Source: Candidatus Omnitrophota bacterium (GTDB lineage: Bacteria; Omnitrophota; Gorgyraeia; 2-01-FULL-45-10). From it: a stretch of 26,155 nucleotides of DNA. Below the pieces are notes generated by a model. It saw only the letters and a list, made by a program, of their open reading frames with translations, ran no database searches and was not told the origin of the DNA. Positions within the stretch are counted from its first letter, which is position 1. Every line of letters starts with the position of its first letter. Below, one piece after another: positions 1-7,298 of the stretch. Location of the stretch: positions 1 to 26,155 of the forward strand of contig JAQUQN010000003.1 in NCBI GenBank assembly GCA_028716065.1, written 5' to 3'. A program made the translations under genes and the position numbers.

Positions 1-1
1 T

Positions 2-121
2 AGCGGCGATACGGTGATAGCCGTATCGTGCATAGATAACCTCAAGAAAGGGGCCGCGGGCCAGGCGATCCAGAACATGAATATCATGTGCGGCTTCGAC
101 GAGACCGAAGGGCTTTTATGA
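2..121 (+). CDS. argC: N-acetyl-gamma-glutamyl-phosphate reductase, C-terminal end (partial)
   Basis: Only the last 39 codons are in the window, entering from the left edge in frame with position 2 and stopping at TGA 119-121. The peptide reads SGDTVIAVSCIDNLKKGAAG, followed by a stretch containing GQAIQNMNIMCGFDETEGL. This is the characteristic ArgC C-terminus (DNL-KGA-GQAVQN-N-M-G--E--GL). ArgC makes N-acetylglutamate semialdehyde from N-acetylglutamyl phosphate with NADPH in the cytoplasm. Its stop overlaps the argJ start in an ATGA, consistent with translational coupling. The catalytic part lies outside the window. Confidence 0.9.
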   Translation, partial: SGDTVIAVSCIDNLKKGAAGQAIQNMNIMCGFDETEGLL

Positions 122-1341
122 TAATAGTAAAAGGCGGGGTGACTGCCGCAAAAGGTTTTCTGGCAAGCGGTGTAAGGGCGGGAATAAAGAAGTCCGGAAG
201 GAAGGACCTCGCCCTGATATATTCCGAAGAACCGGCAGTGGCCTCAGGCGCTTTTACGACGAACAGGTTCCAGGCGTCTCCCGTGAAATTGAGCAGGGTT
301 TATCTTAAAAACGGGAAGCATCAGGCGATAATCGTGAATAGCGGCAATGCAAACTGCGCTAACGGTTCCTCCGGCGATAAGAACGCGTTATACATGGCGT
401 ATCTTGCCTCATGCGGCCTTTGCTTGAAGAGGCGGGAGGTCCTTGTGGCTTCCACGGGTATAATAGGAAGACCTCTTCCGATAGAAAAGATAGATGATGG
501 TATCATAGACCTTGTCGAGGGCCTCTCAAAAGAGGGTGGCGACGATTTTGCGGAAGCGATAATGACGACCGACACCGTAAAGAAAGAGTCGGCTGTAAAG
601 ATAAAGCTTAAAAACGGGTGCATAGTCACGATAGGCGGCGCATGTAAGGGCGTGGGCATGATATACCCGGTCTTGAATACCGAGCGACATGCGACGATGC
701 TCTGCTTTTTTACGACCGATGCCGCGATATCGAAGAAGATGCTGGCGCGGGCGCTCGAAGAGGCGATGGACACTTCTTTCAACATGATATCGGTTGACGG
801 AGACATGAGCACCAACGATTCCTGTTTCATCATGGCAAACGGCCTGGCCGGCAATAAGAAGATAACGTCCGCCGGGAGGGATTACGCGATATTTACGGAT
901 GCGCTGAAGTTCCTGGCAACGGAACTGGCCAAGAAGATGGTGGCGGACGGCGAAGGAGCGACAAAATTCGTAGAGATAGAGGTTACCAATGCGAAGAGCG
1001 AAAGAGAGGCGAGGGTCATCGCCAGAAAGGTCTCGACCTCGAATCTCCTGAAATGCTGTGTCTACGGCGAAGACCCTAACTGGGGCAGGGTCGCGGCCTC
1101 TTGCGGCGCGAGCGGGGTCGAATTTGACCCCGATAAGGTGGATATATATCTGGGGCCGATAAAGGTCCTGAATAATGGCGCCAGTGTAAGAAATTTCGAT
1201 AAGGAAAAGGCCAGAAAGGTCTTCAAGAAGCACGATATAAATATAAAGGTGGACCTGAAGAGCGGAAGGTATAAAGCAAAAAGCTGGACGAGTGACCTTT
1301 CTAAAGAGTACGTCGCCGTCAACTCGGAGTATTCTACATGA
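118..1341 (+). CDS. argJ: Glutamate N-acetyltransferase / amino-acid acetyltransferase (ArgJ)
   Basis: ArgJ moves the acetyl group from N-acetylornithine to glutamate, recycling acetyl in arginine synthesis; it self-cleaves before a catalytic Thr. I start it at ATG 118, which overlaps the argC stop (ATGA); an in-frame ATG at 88 lies inside argC and adds an unrelated tail. The product is 407 residues, normal for the family. Visible motifs are NSGNANCANG (74-83), STGIIG (112-117), KGVGMIYP before ATML (Thr193), and a GEDPNWGR block near the C-terminus. Between MI-P and ATML there are seven residues (VLNTERH, 185-191) where the family normally has about two (as in MIHPNMATML), an apparent five-residue in-frame insertion next to the cleavage site. 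The stop overlaps argB (ATGA). Confidence 0.95.
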   Translation: MIIVKGGVTAAKGFLASGVRAGIKKSGRKDLALIYSEEPAVASGAFTTNRFQASPVKLSRVYLKNGKHQAIIVNSGNANCANGSSGDKNALYMAYLASCGLCLKRREVLVASTGIIGRPLPIEKIDDGIIDLVEGLSKEGGDDFAEAIMTTDTVKKESAVKIKLKNGCIVTIGGACKGVGMIYPVLNTERHATMLCFFTTDAAISKKMLARALEEAMDTSFNMISVDGDMSTNDSCFIMANGLAGNKKITSAGRDYAIFTDALKFLATELAKKMVADGEGATKFVEIEVTNAKSEREARVIARKVSTSNLLKCCVYGEDPNWGRVAASCGASGVEFDPDKVDIYLGPIKVLNNGASVRNFDKEKARKVFKKHDINIKVDLKSGRYKAKSWTSDLSKEYVAVNSEYST

Positions 1342-2192
1342 GAGAGGCCATAAGAAAGAGCGAAGTCCTGATAGAGGCGCTGCCTTACATAAAGAAGTTC
1401 TTTGAGAAGGTCATCGTTATAAAGTACGGCGGCGCGGCCGTTGACGAAAAAGGGATAGAGCAGGATATTCTGGAAGATATCATATTCATGAATTATGCGG
1501 GGATGAGGCCGATACTGGTTCACGGAGGCGGCCCTCTTATCTCGAAGATGATGAAAAAAGCCGGCGTCGAACCGAAGTTTATTCATGGCAGGCGTTATAC
1601 CGATAAACAGACTATACATATAATCGATAAGGCATTGGGCGCCATCAACAAGAAGATAGTGAAGAGCCTTAACTGTATCGGCGCCAAGGCGTTCGGCTTG
1701 AGCGGACGGGAAAATAACCTCATCAGGGTCAAGAAGATGAAGACGGAGCCGGACCTGGGATTTGTCGGCGAGGTAACCTCCGTCGATACGACCGTGGTAG
1801 AGCAGCTTGTGGAGGACGGTATCATCCCTGTGATATATCCTCTCGGAGTAGGAAGAGACGGAAATCTCTACAATGTCAACGCCGACGACATGGCGAGCGA
1901 GCTGGCGATCGCCTTAAAGGCCGAAAAATTCGTGCTCCTTACCAATGTCAGGGGCATCATGAAGAAGAAGGGTGATGTCAGGACTTTGTTCAATACGCTT
2001 AAGACAAAGGACGTTGGCCGCCTGATAAAGAGAAAAGTGATAGACTCGGGCATGATACCGAAAGCCAATGCCTGCGTCAGCGCCATAAAAGGCGGTGTAA
2101 AGAAGGCGCATATATTGGACGCAAGCATGCCGCACGCTTTATTGCTGGAAATATTTACCGATAAAGGTATCGGTACGGAGATCGTAAGATAG
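1338..2192 (+). CDS. argB: Acetylglutamate kinase
   Basis: ArgB phosphorylates N-acetylglutamate with ATP, the second step of arginine synthesis. The 284-residue length is normal. It shows VIKYGGAAV near residue 27, LVHGGGPLI for substrate and phosphate binding, GFVGEV in the middle, and the C-terminal GMIPKANACVSAIKGGV and LLLEIFTDKGIGTEI blocks. The N-terminal extension SEVLIEALPYIKKFFEK before the kinase core resembles the kinked helix of arginine-inhibited hexameric enzymes, so feedback control by arginine is likely (inference). The start is an ATGA overlap with argJ. The downstream gap holds a repeat and a microprotein gene. Confidence 0.96.
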   Translation: MREAIRKSEVLIEALPYIKKFFEKVIVIKYGGAAVDEKGIEQDILEDIIFMNYAGMRPILVHGGGPLISKMMKKAGVEPKFIHGRRYTDKQTIHIIDKALGAINKKIVKSLNCIGAKAFGLSGRENNLIRVKKMKTEPDLGFVGEVTSVDTTVVEQLVEDGIIPVIYPLGVGRDGNLYNVNADDMASELAIALKAEKFVLLTNVRGIMKKKGDVRTLFNTLKTKDVGRLIKRKVIDSGMIPKANACVSAIKGGVKKAHILDASMPHALLLEIFTDKGIGTEIVR

Positions 2193-2206
2193 AGCTTATA
2201 TATAAA

Positions 2207-2281
2207 GATTACACAGATTATAAAAGAGATTACGCAGATTAAAAAAATCAATGTAATCATTTTTTAGAAATCTGTGTAATC
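2207..2281. repeat. Palindromic intergenic repeat, GATTACACAGATT family
   Basis: Between argB and the microprotein gene, GATTACACAGATT (2207-2219) is followed by a near-identical direct copy, GATTACGCAGATT (2228-2240). A perfect 13-base inverted copy, AATCTGTGTAATC, lies at 2269-2281. The outer arms could form a 13-bp stem. The AT-rich centre holds no gene. It looks like a dispersed intergenic repeat; whether it recurs in the genome cannot be seen here. Confidence 0.75.
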
Positions 2282-2301
2282 ATCTCAATAGGAGGTTTGA
2301 T

Positions 2302-2346
2302 ATGTGTAAGACATGCGGTTGCCAGAAGAAGAAGCCCAAGAAATAA
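2302..2346 (+). CDS. 14-residue CxxCGC/Lys-rich microprotein
   Basis: This open frame is too short for ordinary gene calling: ATG 2302, TAA 2344-2346, product MCKTCGCQKKKPKK. A strong Shine-Dalgarno, AGGAGG (2290-2295), lies 6 bases before the ATG, and the stop is 10 bases before argD, so it sits like a real cistron in the arginine operon. Three Cys in CxxCGC followed by a basic tail suggest a metal-binding peptide. The motif is like the N-terminal MCTTCGC nickel site of the hydrogenase/urease GTPase HypB, but no GTPase follows. The function is unknown. Alternatively it is a leader peptide affecting argD translation. Evidence for translation is the Shine-Dalgarno and the placement only. Confidence 0.6.
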   Translation: MCKTCGCQKKKPKK

Positions 2347-2356
2347 AGAGGATTAG

Positions 2357-3544
2357 ATGAAGAAGACGGAAAAGGTTGTCCAGATGTATGATAAGTACAT
2401 CATGGAGACATACACGAGGGTACCTTTATGCCTCGAGAAGGCAAAGGGCGCCAGGGTCTGGGACATAGACGGGAAAGAATATCTCGATTTTTTCCCCGGG
2501 TGGGCTGTTTCGGGTATCGGCCATTGCCACCCGAGGGTCGTTAAGGCGATAAGTGAACAGGCAAAGAAGCTTTTGCATGTTTCAAATAACTATTACAGCC
2601 GGTTGCAGGCAGACCTGGCCGAGGCGATAATAAAGAACTCTTTTAAAGGAAAGGTCTTCTTCTCCAATTCCGGTGCCGAGGCCAACGAAGCGGCCGTAAA
2701 AGTGGCCAGAAAATACGGCCACGATAAGGGAAGGTACGAGATAATAACGATGACGAAATCCTTCCACGGAAGGACGCTCGCGATGATAACGGCAACTGGC
2801 CAGGATAAGGTGAAGAAGGGTTTCGAGCCGCTGCCGGAAGGATTCAAGCATGTGCCATTCAACGATATCGGAGCGGTGGAGAGCGCCATAACGGATAAGA
2901 CGATAGGTATCATGCTTGAGCCCATACAGTGCGAAGGCGGCATAAATATAGCCAGCCGCGAGTACATGCAGGGCCTGAGAAAGATATGCGACGAGAAGGA
3001 CATGGTGCTGATCCTGGACGAGGTCCAGACCGGCATGGGTAGAAGCGGGAAGATGTTCGCCTATCAGAACTACGATATCGAACCGGATGTCATGACGCTG
3101 GCAAAGTCTCTGGGTGGAGGTTTGCCGATAGGCGCCTGCGCGGCGAGAGGGAAGTTCGCGGATGTACTGACACCGGGGACGCATGCCTCGACATTCGGAG
3201 GTTCGCCCATCGTCTCGGCCGCGGCCCTGGCAGTATTCGACGCCATAAAGAAAGAGAAGCTATTACAGAACACGAGAAAGATGGGCGCATATCTTAAGGA
3301 TGAATTGGAAGGGCTCAAGGCCAAACATGCCTTTGTAAAAGAGATCAGGGCGGTCGCGCTCGTGATAGGGGTTGAACTGTCTATAAAAGGAGAGGATATC
3401 TATAAAGAATGCCTAAAGGCGGGGCTTCTGATAAATTGTACTCAGGGTAATATTTTACGTATAATGCCGCCCCTGACGGTGACGAAGCGCCAGATCGATG
3501 AGGCGAGCTCGATACTGGATAGAGTATTTTCTAAATTCGATTAG
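2357..3544 (+). CDS. argD: Acetylornithine aminotransferase
   Basis: This PLP enzyme converts N-acetylglutamate semialdehyde to N2-acetylornithine using glutamate. The 395-residue class-III aminotransferase shows SNSGAEANEAAVKVARK (from about 103) for phosphate binding, KSFHGRT (134-140), ILDEVQTGMGRSG with Asp221 contacting the PLP ring, and LAKSLGGGLPIGA with Schiff-base Lys250. The start has AGAGGA upstream. In many bacteria ArgD doubles as the succinyl-diaminopimelate aminotransferase. Here DapL is encoded nearby, so that second role is not needed (inference). It lies just after the microprotein gene and 11 bases before argF. Confidence 0.95.
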   Translation: MKKTEKVVQMYDKYIMETYTRVPLCLEKAKGARVWDIDGKEYLDFFPGWAVSGIGHCHPRVVKAISEQAKKLLHVSNNYYSRLQADLAEAIIKNSFKGKVFFSNSGAEANEAAVKVARKYGHDKGRYEIITMTKSFHGRTLAMITATGQDKVKKGFEPLPEGFKHVPFNDIGAVESAITDKTIGIMLEPIQCEGGINIASREYMQGLRKICDEKDMVLILDEVQTGMGRSGKMFAYQNYDIEPDVMTLAKSLGGGLPIGACAARGKFADVLTPGTHASTFGGSPIVSAAALAVFDAIKKEKLLQNTRKMGAYLKDELEGLKAKHAFVKEIRAVALVIGVELSIKGEDIYKECLKAGLLINCTQGNILRIMPPLTVTKRQIDEASSILDRVFSKFD

Positions 3545-3555
3545 AAGGAAGATAT

Positions 3556-4470
3556 ATGGAGAAAAATTTGCTTTCGATAGCCGACCTGAGTGAAAAGGAT
3601 ATTCTAGGTATCCTGGAGCTTGCGAAAAAAGTCAAAGCCGATAAGACGAAGTACTCCGAGGCGTTGAAGGGCAAGTGCATAGGGCTCATATTCCAGAAAC
3701 CTTCCAACAGGACGAGGGTCTCCTTCGAGATAGGCATGATACAGCTCGGTGGATATGCCATATATTTAGGCCCCAGCGAGATCGAGATGGGGGTCAGGGA
3801 ACCGGTCAAGGATGTGGCCTGCGTACTGGCCAGGTATCTCGACGGAATGGTGGCCAGGACATTCAAGCACGAGGATTTAAAGGAACTGGCCAGGCATGCC
3901 ACGGTGCCGGTCATAAACGGCCTGAGCGATCTTGCCCATCCATGCCAGGCGCTGACGGATATATTCACCATAAAAGAGAAGGCCGGCAAATTCAAGGGTG
4001 TCAAGCTGGCTTATGTCGGCGACGGCAATAATGTATTGAATTCACTAATGTGCGCCGCCGCGAAAGTGGGGCTGGACATGAAGGTGGCCACGCCTAAAGG
4101 TTACGAACCGGCTAAAAAGGTGGTCGAGCTCGCTAAAGGTTTTTCGGTAAAGTCGGGCTCGAAACTACAACTGTCTGATTCAGCAGAAGAAGCCGTGAAA
4201 GGTGCCGATGTGGTCTATACGGACGTCTGGGTCAGCATGGGACAGGAAGGCCAGAAGGCCAAGAGGATGGAGGCCTTTAAGGGTTTTCAGATAAACGATG
4301 AGATCATGAATACTGCTAAGAAGGGATGTGTGGTGATGCACTGTCTGCCGGCACGCAGGGGAGAAGAGATAACCGATAGCGTCATAGATTCCAAGGCCTC
4401 GGTGGTATATGACCAGGCGGAGAACAGGCTTCACGTGCAGAAGGCGATATTGTTGAAGTTATTAGGGTAG
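3556..4470 (+). CDS. argF: Ornithine carbamoyltransferase
   Basis: It makes citrulline from ornithine and carbamoyl phosphate in the cytoplasm. The 304-residue length is typical. The carbamoyl-phosphate loop reads KPSNRTRVSFE (about 48-58), a variant of the usual STRTR with Asn51 in the variable second position. The middle has LAHPCQALTDI (the HPCQ motif), then LAYVGDGNNV, and the C-terminal half carries HCLPARRGEEI, the ornithine-binding HCLP loop. AAGGAAG precedes the ATG at a good distance. It follows argD closely in the same operon. Confidence 0.95.
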   Translation: MEKNLLSIADLSEKDILGILELAKKVKADKTKYSEALKGKCIGLIFQKPSNRTRVSFEIGMIQLGGYAIYLGPSEIEMGVREPVKDVACVLARYLDGMVARTFKHEDLKELARHATVPVINGLSDLAHPCQALTDIFTIKEKAGKFKGVKLAYVGDGNNVLNSLMCAAAKVGLDMKVATPKGYEPAKKVVELAKGFSVKSGSKLQLSDSAEEAVKGADVVYTDVWVSMGQEGQKAKRMEAFKGFQINDEIMNTAKKGCVVMHCLPARRGEEITDSVIDSKASVVYDQAENRLHVQKAILLKLLG

Positions 4471-4485
4471 AAGGTCAAGGTTCAG

Positions 4486-4501
4486 TAATCTCGGGAGATT
4501 A
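4486..4501. promoter_or_regulatory. 16-base perfect palindrome containing the argG Shine-Dalgarno
   Basis: TAATCTC, GG, GAGATTA forms a 7-bp inverted repeat with a two-base centre between argF and argG. The GGGAG inside it (4493-4497) is the Shine-Dalgarno of argG, 6 bases before ATG 4504. It could be an operator or a small hairpin tuning argG translation, or chance. It does not match an ARG box. Confidence 0.35.
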
Positions 4502-4503
4502 AC

Positions 4504-5676
4504 ATGAACAAAAAGGTAATACTTGCATATTCAGGCGGGCTCGATACGTCGGTGATCATAAAATGGCTTGCCAGGAGAGGTTATGAAGTCATAGCCTACA
4601 TGGCCGATGTAGGGCAAGAGGCGAATTTTAACCTTTACAAGGCAAGGGCCCTCAAGACGGGCGCCAAGAAAGTGATCATAGAAGATCTGAAAAAAGAGTT
4701 CGTGAACGGCTTCGTATTCAAGGCGCTCAAGGCAGATGCCATATATGAACACGGATACCTCCTGGCGACCGCTCTTTCCAGGCCGTTGATCGCCAAAGGG
4801 ATGGTAAAGGCGGCAAGGGCCGAGAAGGCGGATTTCGTGGCCCATGGGTGCACGGGAAAAGGCAACGACCAGGTAAGATTCGAAGTATCCATAGGCGCTT
4901 TGGATTCAAGATTGAAAGTTTTGGCTCCGGTCAGGGAGTGGGAATTAAAGACGAGGCAGGATGAGATAGAGTATGCGAAGGAGAATAATATCCCTATTGA
5001 CACATCAAAGAAAAAGCCATACTCGCTTGATGTTAATCTTTGGGGAATATCGATTGAAAGTGGGAAGCTGGAAGATCCTTATTACGAGCCTGACGAAGAT
5101 ATATATCAACTTACGAAAGGAATAGATAAGGCAAGGGCGAAGCCTGCCTATTTGGAGATAGAATTCAAGCACGGCGTGCCCGTTAAGCTTAACTCTAAAT
5201 CGATGGACGGAGTCTCACTGATATTGAAACTTGCCAGGATAGCCGGCGAGGCGGGTGTCGGCAGAAGCGACATGGTGGAGAACAGGCTCGTAGGCATAAA
5301 GTCGAGGGAGATATACGAAGCGCCTGCGGGCTGGGCGCTCTACACGGCCCATAAGGCGCTCGAGAGCATCGTCCTTGACAGGGAGTTATTGCACTTCAAG
5401 GACTTGGTGGCGCTCAAGTATTCCGAACTTGTCTATTACGGGCTGTGGTACACGCCGCTAAAAGAGGCGCTCGACAAATTCGTCGATGATACGCAGAAGC
5501 ACGTCAACGGCACCGTGAGACTCAAGCTGCATAAGGGCAATTGCGCTGTCGTCGGCAGAAAATCTCCGGACTCGCTCTATAGAAAAGAGCTCGCGACGTA
5601 CGAAAAAGGCGACAAGTTCGACCAGTCCCTCGCGAAGGGTTTCATCGATATCTGGGGATTACCTTACAGAAAATAA
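4504..5676 (+). CDS. argG: Argininosuccinate synthase
   Basis: It condenses citrulline and aspartate with ATP to form argininosuccinate. At 390 residues it is close to the usual 400. The N-terminal PP-loop AYSGGLDTS (8-16) binds ATP. HGCTGKGNDQVRFE is the citrulline/aspartate-site signature. KKKPYSLDVNLWGISIESGKLED and the later SREIYEAPAGWAL block are also family hallmarks. The start follows GGGAG embedded in a palindrome. It is 33 bases after argF and 9 before argH. Confidence 0.96.
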   Translation: MNKKVILAYSGGLDTSVIIKWLARRGYEVIAYMADVGQEANFNLYKARALKTGAKKVIIEDLKKEFVNGFVFKALKADAIYEHGYLLATALSRPLIAKGMVKAARAEKADFVAHGCTGKGNDQVRFEVSIGALDSRLKVLAPVREWELKTRQDEIEYAKENNIPIDTSKKKPYSLDVNLWGISIESGKLEDPYYEPDEDIYQLTKGIDKARAKPAYLEIEFKHGVPVKLNSKSMDGVSLILKLARIAGEAGVGRSDMVENRLVGIKSREIYEAPAGWALYTAHKALESIVLDRELLHFKDLVALKYSELVYYGLWYTPLKEALDKFVDDTQKHVNGTVRLKLHKGNCAVVGRKSPDSLYRKELATYEKGDKFDQSLAKGFIDIWGLPYRK

Positions 5677-5685
5677 GAGGTGTTT

Positions 5686-6987
5686 ATGGCTAAGAAACTA
5701 TGGGGTGGGAGATTTGGTAAGAAGACCGATCCGCTGGTTGAAAAATTCACCAGGTCGATACAATATGACTATAAACTTGCGGAATACGATTTGCTCGGGT
5801 CGATAGCCCATGTCCAAGTACTGAGAAAATCCAGATATCTTACACCGTCCGAAGCGAAGACCTTGACCAAGGGCCTTGAAGCCATTTTGAGCAGTGTAAA
5901 AAAGGGAACGTTCAAGCCTGACCATGCATGCGAGGATATTCATACTGATATTCAGAATAAACTTGCTTCCAGAGCAGGCGCCTTGGCGATGAAACTGCAT
6001 ACGGCAAGATCGAGAAACGACCAGGTGGTATTTGCGGTTAAGTTATACTCGAAAGCGGCACTGAAGACGTTGATAGGAGATATTTCGAAGCTATCTGCCG
6101 TAATCAGCGCATTGGCCGCTAAGAATAAAAATATCATCATGCCGGGCTTCACACACATGCAGCATGCGCAGCCCGTCTATTTAAAGAAGTATCTCGGAGC
6201 TTATCTGGAGATGCTGAAGAGAGACGCCGAAAGGTTGAAGCATGTTTCGGAGAATATAAAACCGACGCTTGGTGCGGGAGCGCTTGCCGGTACGCCGATC
6301 AGCGCGAAATTTTACGCCGGATATGCCACCTCGAACTCTCTGGACGCCGTCAGCGACAGGGACTTCGTACTCGATATTCTAGGCGCCTTGTCAATTACTG
6401 GAATGCACTTATCCAGATTAGCAGAGGACCTTATAATATGGGCCACGAAAGAGTTCGGTTTTGTCGAGATAGACGAAGCGTTCTGCACGGGCAGCTCACT
6501 TATGCCGCAGAAAAAGAATGCCGATTTTCTGGAACTCGTAAGAGGTTACACCGGCAGGCTGTACGGCAATTTGATGAGCGTCCTGGCGACCATGAAGGGG
6601 CTGCCATTGACATATAACAGGGACATGCAGCTTGATAAAGAACCTCTCTTCAGTTCATTCGAAATAGTTTCGGCGGAATTGAAGATATTCCAGGGATTGG
6701 TCAAATCGTTGGAGTTCAATAAAGAAAGAATAGCGGCGCAATTGAAGGATGAAGCCCTTTATGCAACGGACTTGCTTTACTATCTTGTCAGGAAAGGCGA
6801 ACCATTCGCCAGCGCGCACGCGATCGTCGGAAAGATCGTCAAATATTCGCTCGACAACGGTGTGTTGATAAAGAATATGACACAAGACCAGTTGAAAAAG
6901 TTTTCATCGAAAATTAAAAAAGGCGAAATTAAAAAATTATTCGATCCTAAGGTTTCTGTTGAGTCAAAAAAGTCGGTAAAAAGATAA
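5686..6987 (+). CDS. argH: Argininosuccinate lyase, C-terminal tail shortened
   Basis: It splits argininosuccinate into arginine and fumarate, the last step. I chose ATG 5686 (MAKKLWGGRF, the normal ArgH beginning) with AAGAGG 5 bases upstream, rather than the in-frame GTG at 5680. Motifs are HTARSRNDQV, THMQHAQPV with the catalytic His, and the signature GSSLMPQKKN (269-278) with the catalytic serine loop. The 433-residue product stops right after FDPKVSVESKKSV plus KR. Homologues normally continue with a GGT-type segment and a short helix, so about 20 residues of the C-terminus seem to be missing. The active-site regions are intact. It is the last gene of the arginine block. Confidence 0.94.
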   Translation: MAKKLWGGRFGKKTDPLVEKFTRSIQYDYKLAEYDLLGSIAHVQVLRKSRYLTPSEAKTLTKGLEAILSSVKKGTFKPDHACEDIHTDIQNKLASRAGALAMKLHTARSRNDQVVFAVKLYSKAALKTLIGDISKLSAVISALAAKNKNIIMPGFTHMQHAQPVYLKKYLGAYLEMLKRDAERLKHVSENIKPTLGAGALAGTPISAKFYAGYATSNSLDAVSDRDFVLDILGALSITGMHLSRLAEDLIIWATKEFGFVEIDEAFCTGSSLMPQKKNADFLELVRGYTGRLYGNLMSVLATMKGLPLTYNRDMQLDKEPLFSSFEIVSAELKIFQGLVKSLEFNKERIAAQLKDEALYATDLLYYLVRKGEPFASAHAIVGKIVKYSLDNGVLIKNMTQDQLKKFSSKIKKGEIKKLFDPKVSVESKKSVKR

Positions 6988-7048
6988 CAAAAGCGAGGAG
7001 ATGATTTTTCGGGAGATGTGCGAAGGATTTTGTGAACGGCTTATTAAT

Positions 7049-7284
7049 TTTTTTCGGCTTCTTACTGAAGGCGGAACTTTTGTGGTACGCCGGAGCGACT
7101 CTTAAAATTTTTGATACATCATGGCGGTTTAGCAAGGCCGAGCAAACCTGTCCACAGTTTTACTGCCAGTCCGGGTTGCGAGGCCATCAAAAATTTTGGA
7201 CAGTCCCGTTACATGCCTAATGTAACGGGACGGCAAGCGGAGGCGGCCACAAAAGTAAACGCCTGTTTATAGAAGCCGAAAAAA
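7049..7284. repeat. Nested inverted-repeat element between argH and lysA
   Basis: The 311-base gap 6988-7298 has no convincing gene. It holds three nested perfect inverted repeats: TTTTTTCGGCTTCT (7049-7062) with 7271-7284; ACTTTTGTGG (7076-7085) with 7247-7256, whose outer GGCG/CGCC also pair; and AAAATTTTTGAT (7104-7115) with 7186-7197. Inside the second arm is a separate 11-bp hairpin at 7204-7230. The layout suggests either a structured RNA or a small transposable (MITE-like) relic. A 62-codon open frame across it (7032-7220) resembles nothing I know. The element ends just before the lysA Shine-Dalgarno (GAAAGGA). Confidence 0.65.
7204..7230. repeat. Perfect 11-bp hairpin upstream of lysA
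   Basis: TCCCGTTACAT and ATGTAACGGGA flank a 5-base loop, GCCTA. There is no T-run after it, so it is not a standard terminator. It sits within the larger nested element and may be part of a leader structure before lysA. Confidence 0.7.
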
Positions 7285-7298
7285 TTTCGAAAGGATAT

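Noticed and set aside
88..117. Upstream ATG 88 as the argJ start
   Set aside because: It lies in the argC coding end and adds residues not seen in ArgJ; ATG 118 overlaps the argC stop and fits the family start.
526..1233. Minus-strand frame of 235 codons opposite argJ
   Set aside because: Antisense to a well-supported ArgJ, with no recognisable motifs.
7032..7220. Plus-strand 62-codon frame in the argH-lysA gap
   Set aside because: It runs through the inverted repeats, has no good ribosome site and resembles no protein family.
6988..7298. Lysine riboswitch before lysA
   Set aside because: I could not find the conserved core sequences of the L-box; only nested inverted repeats are visible.
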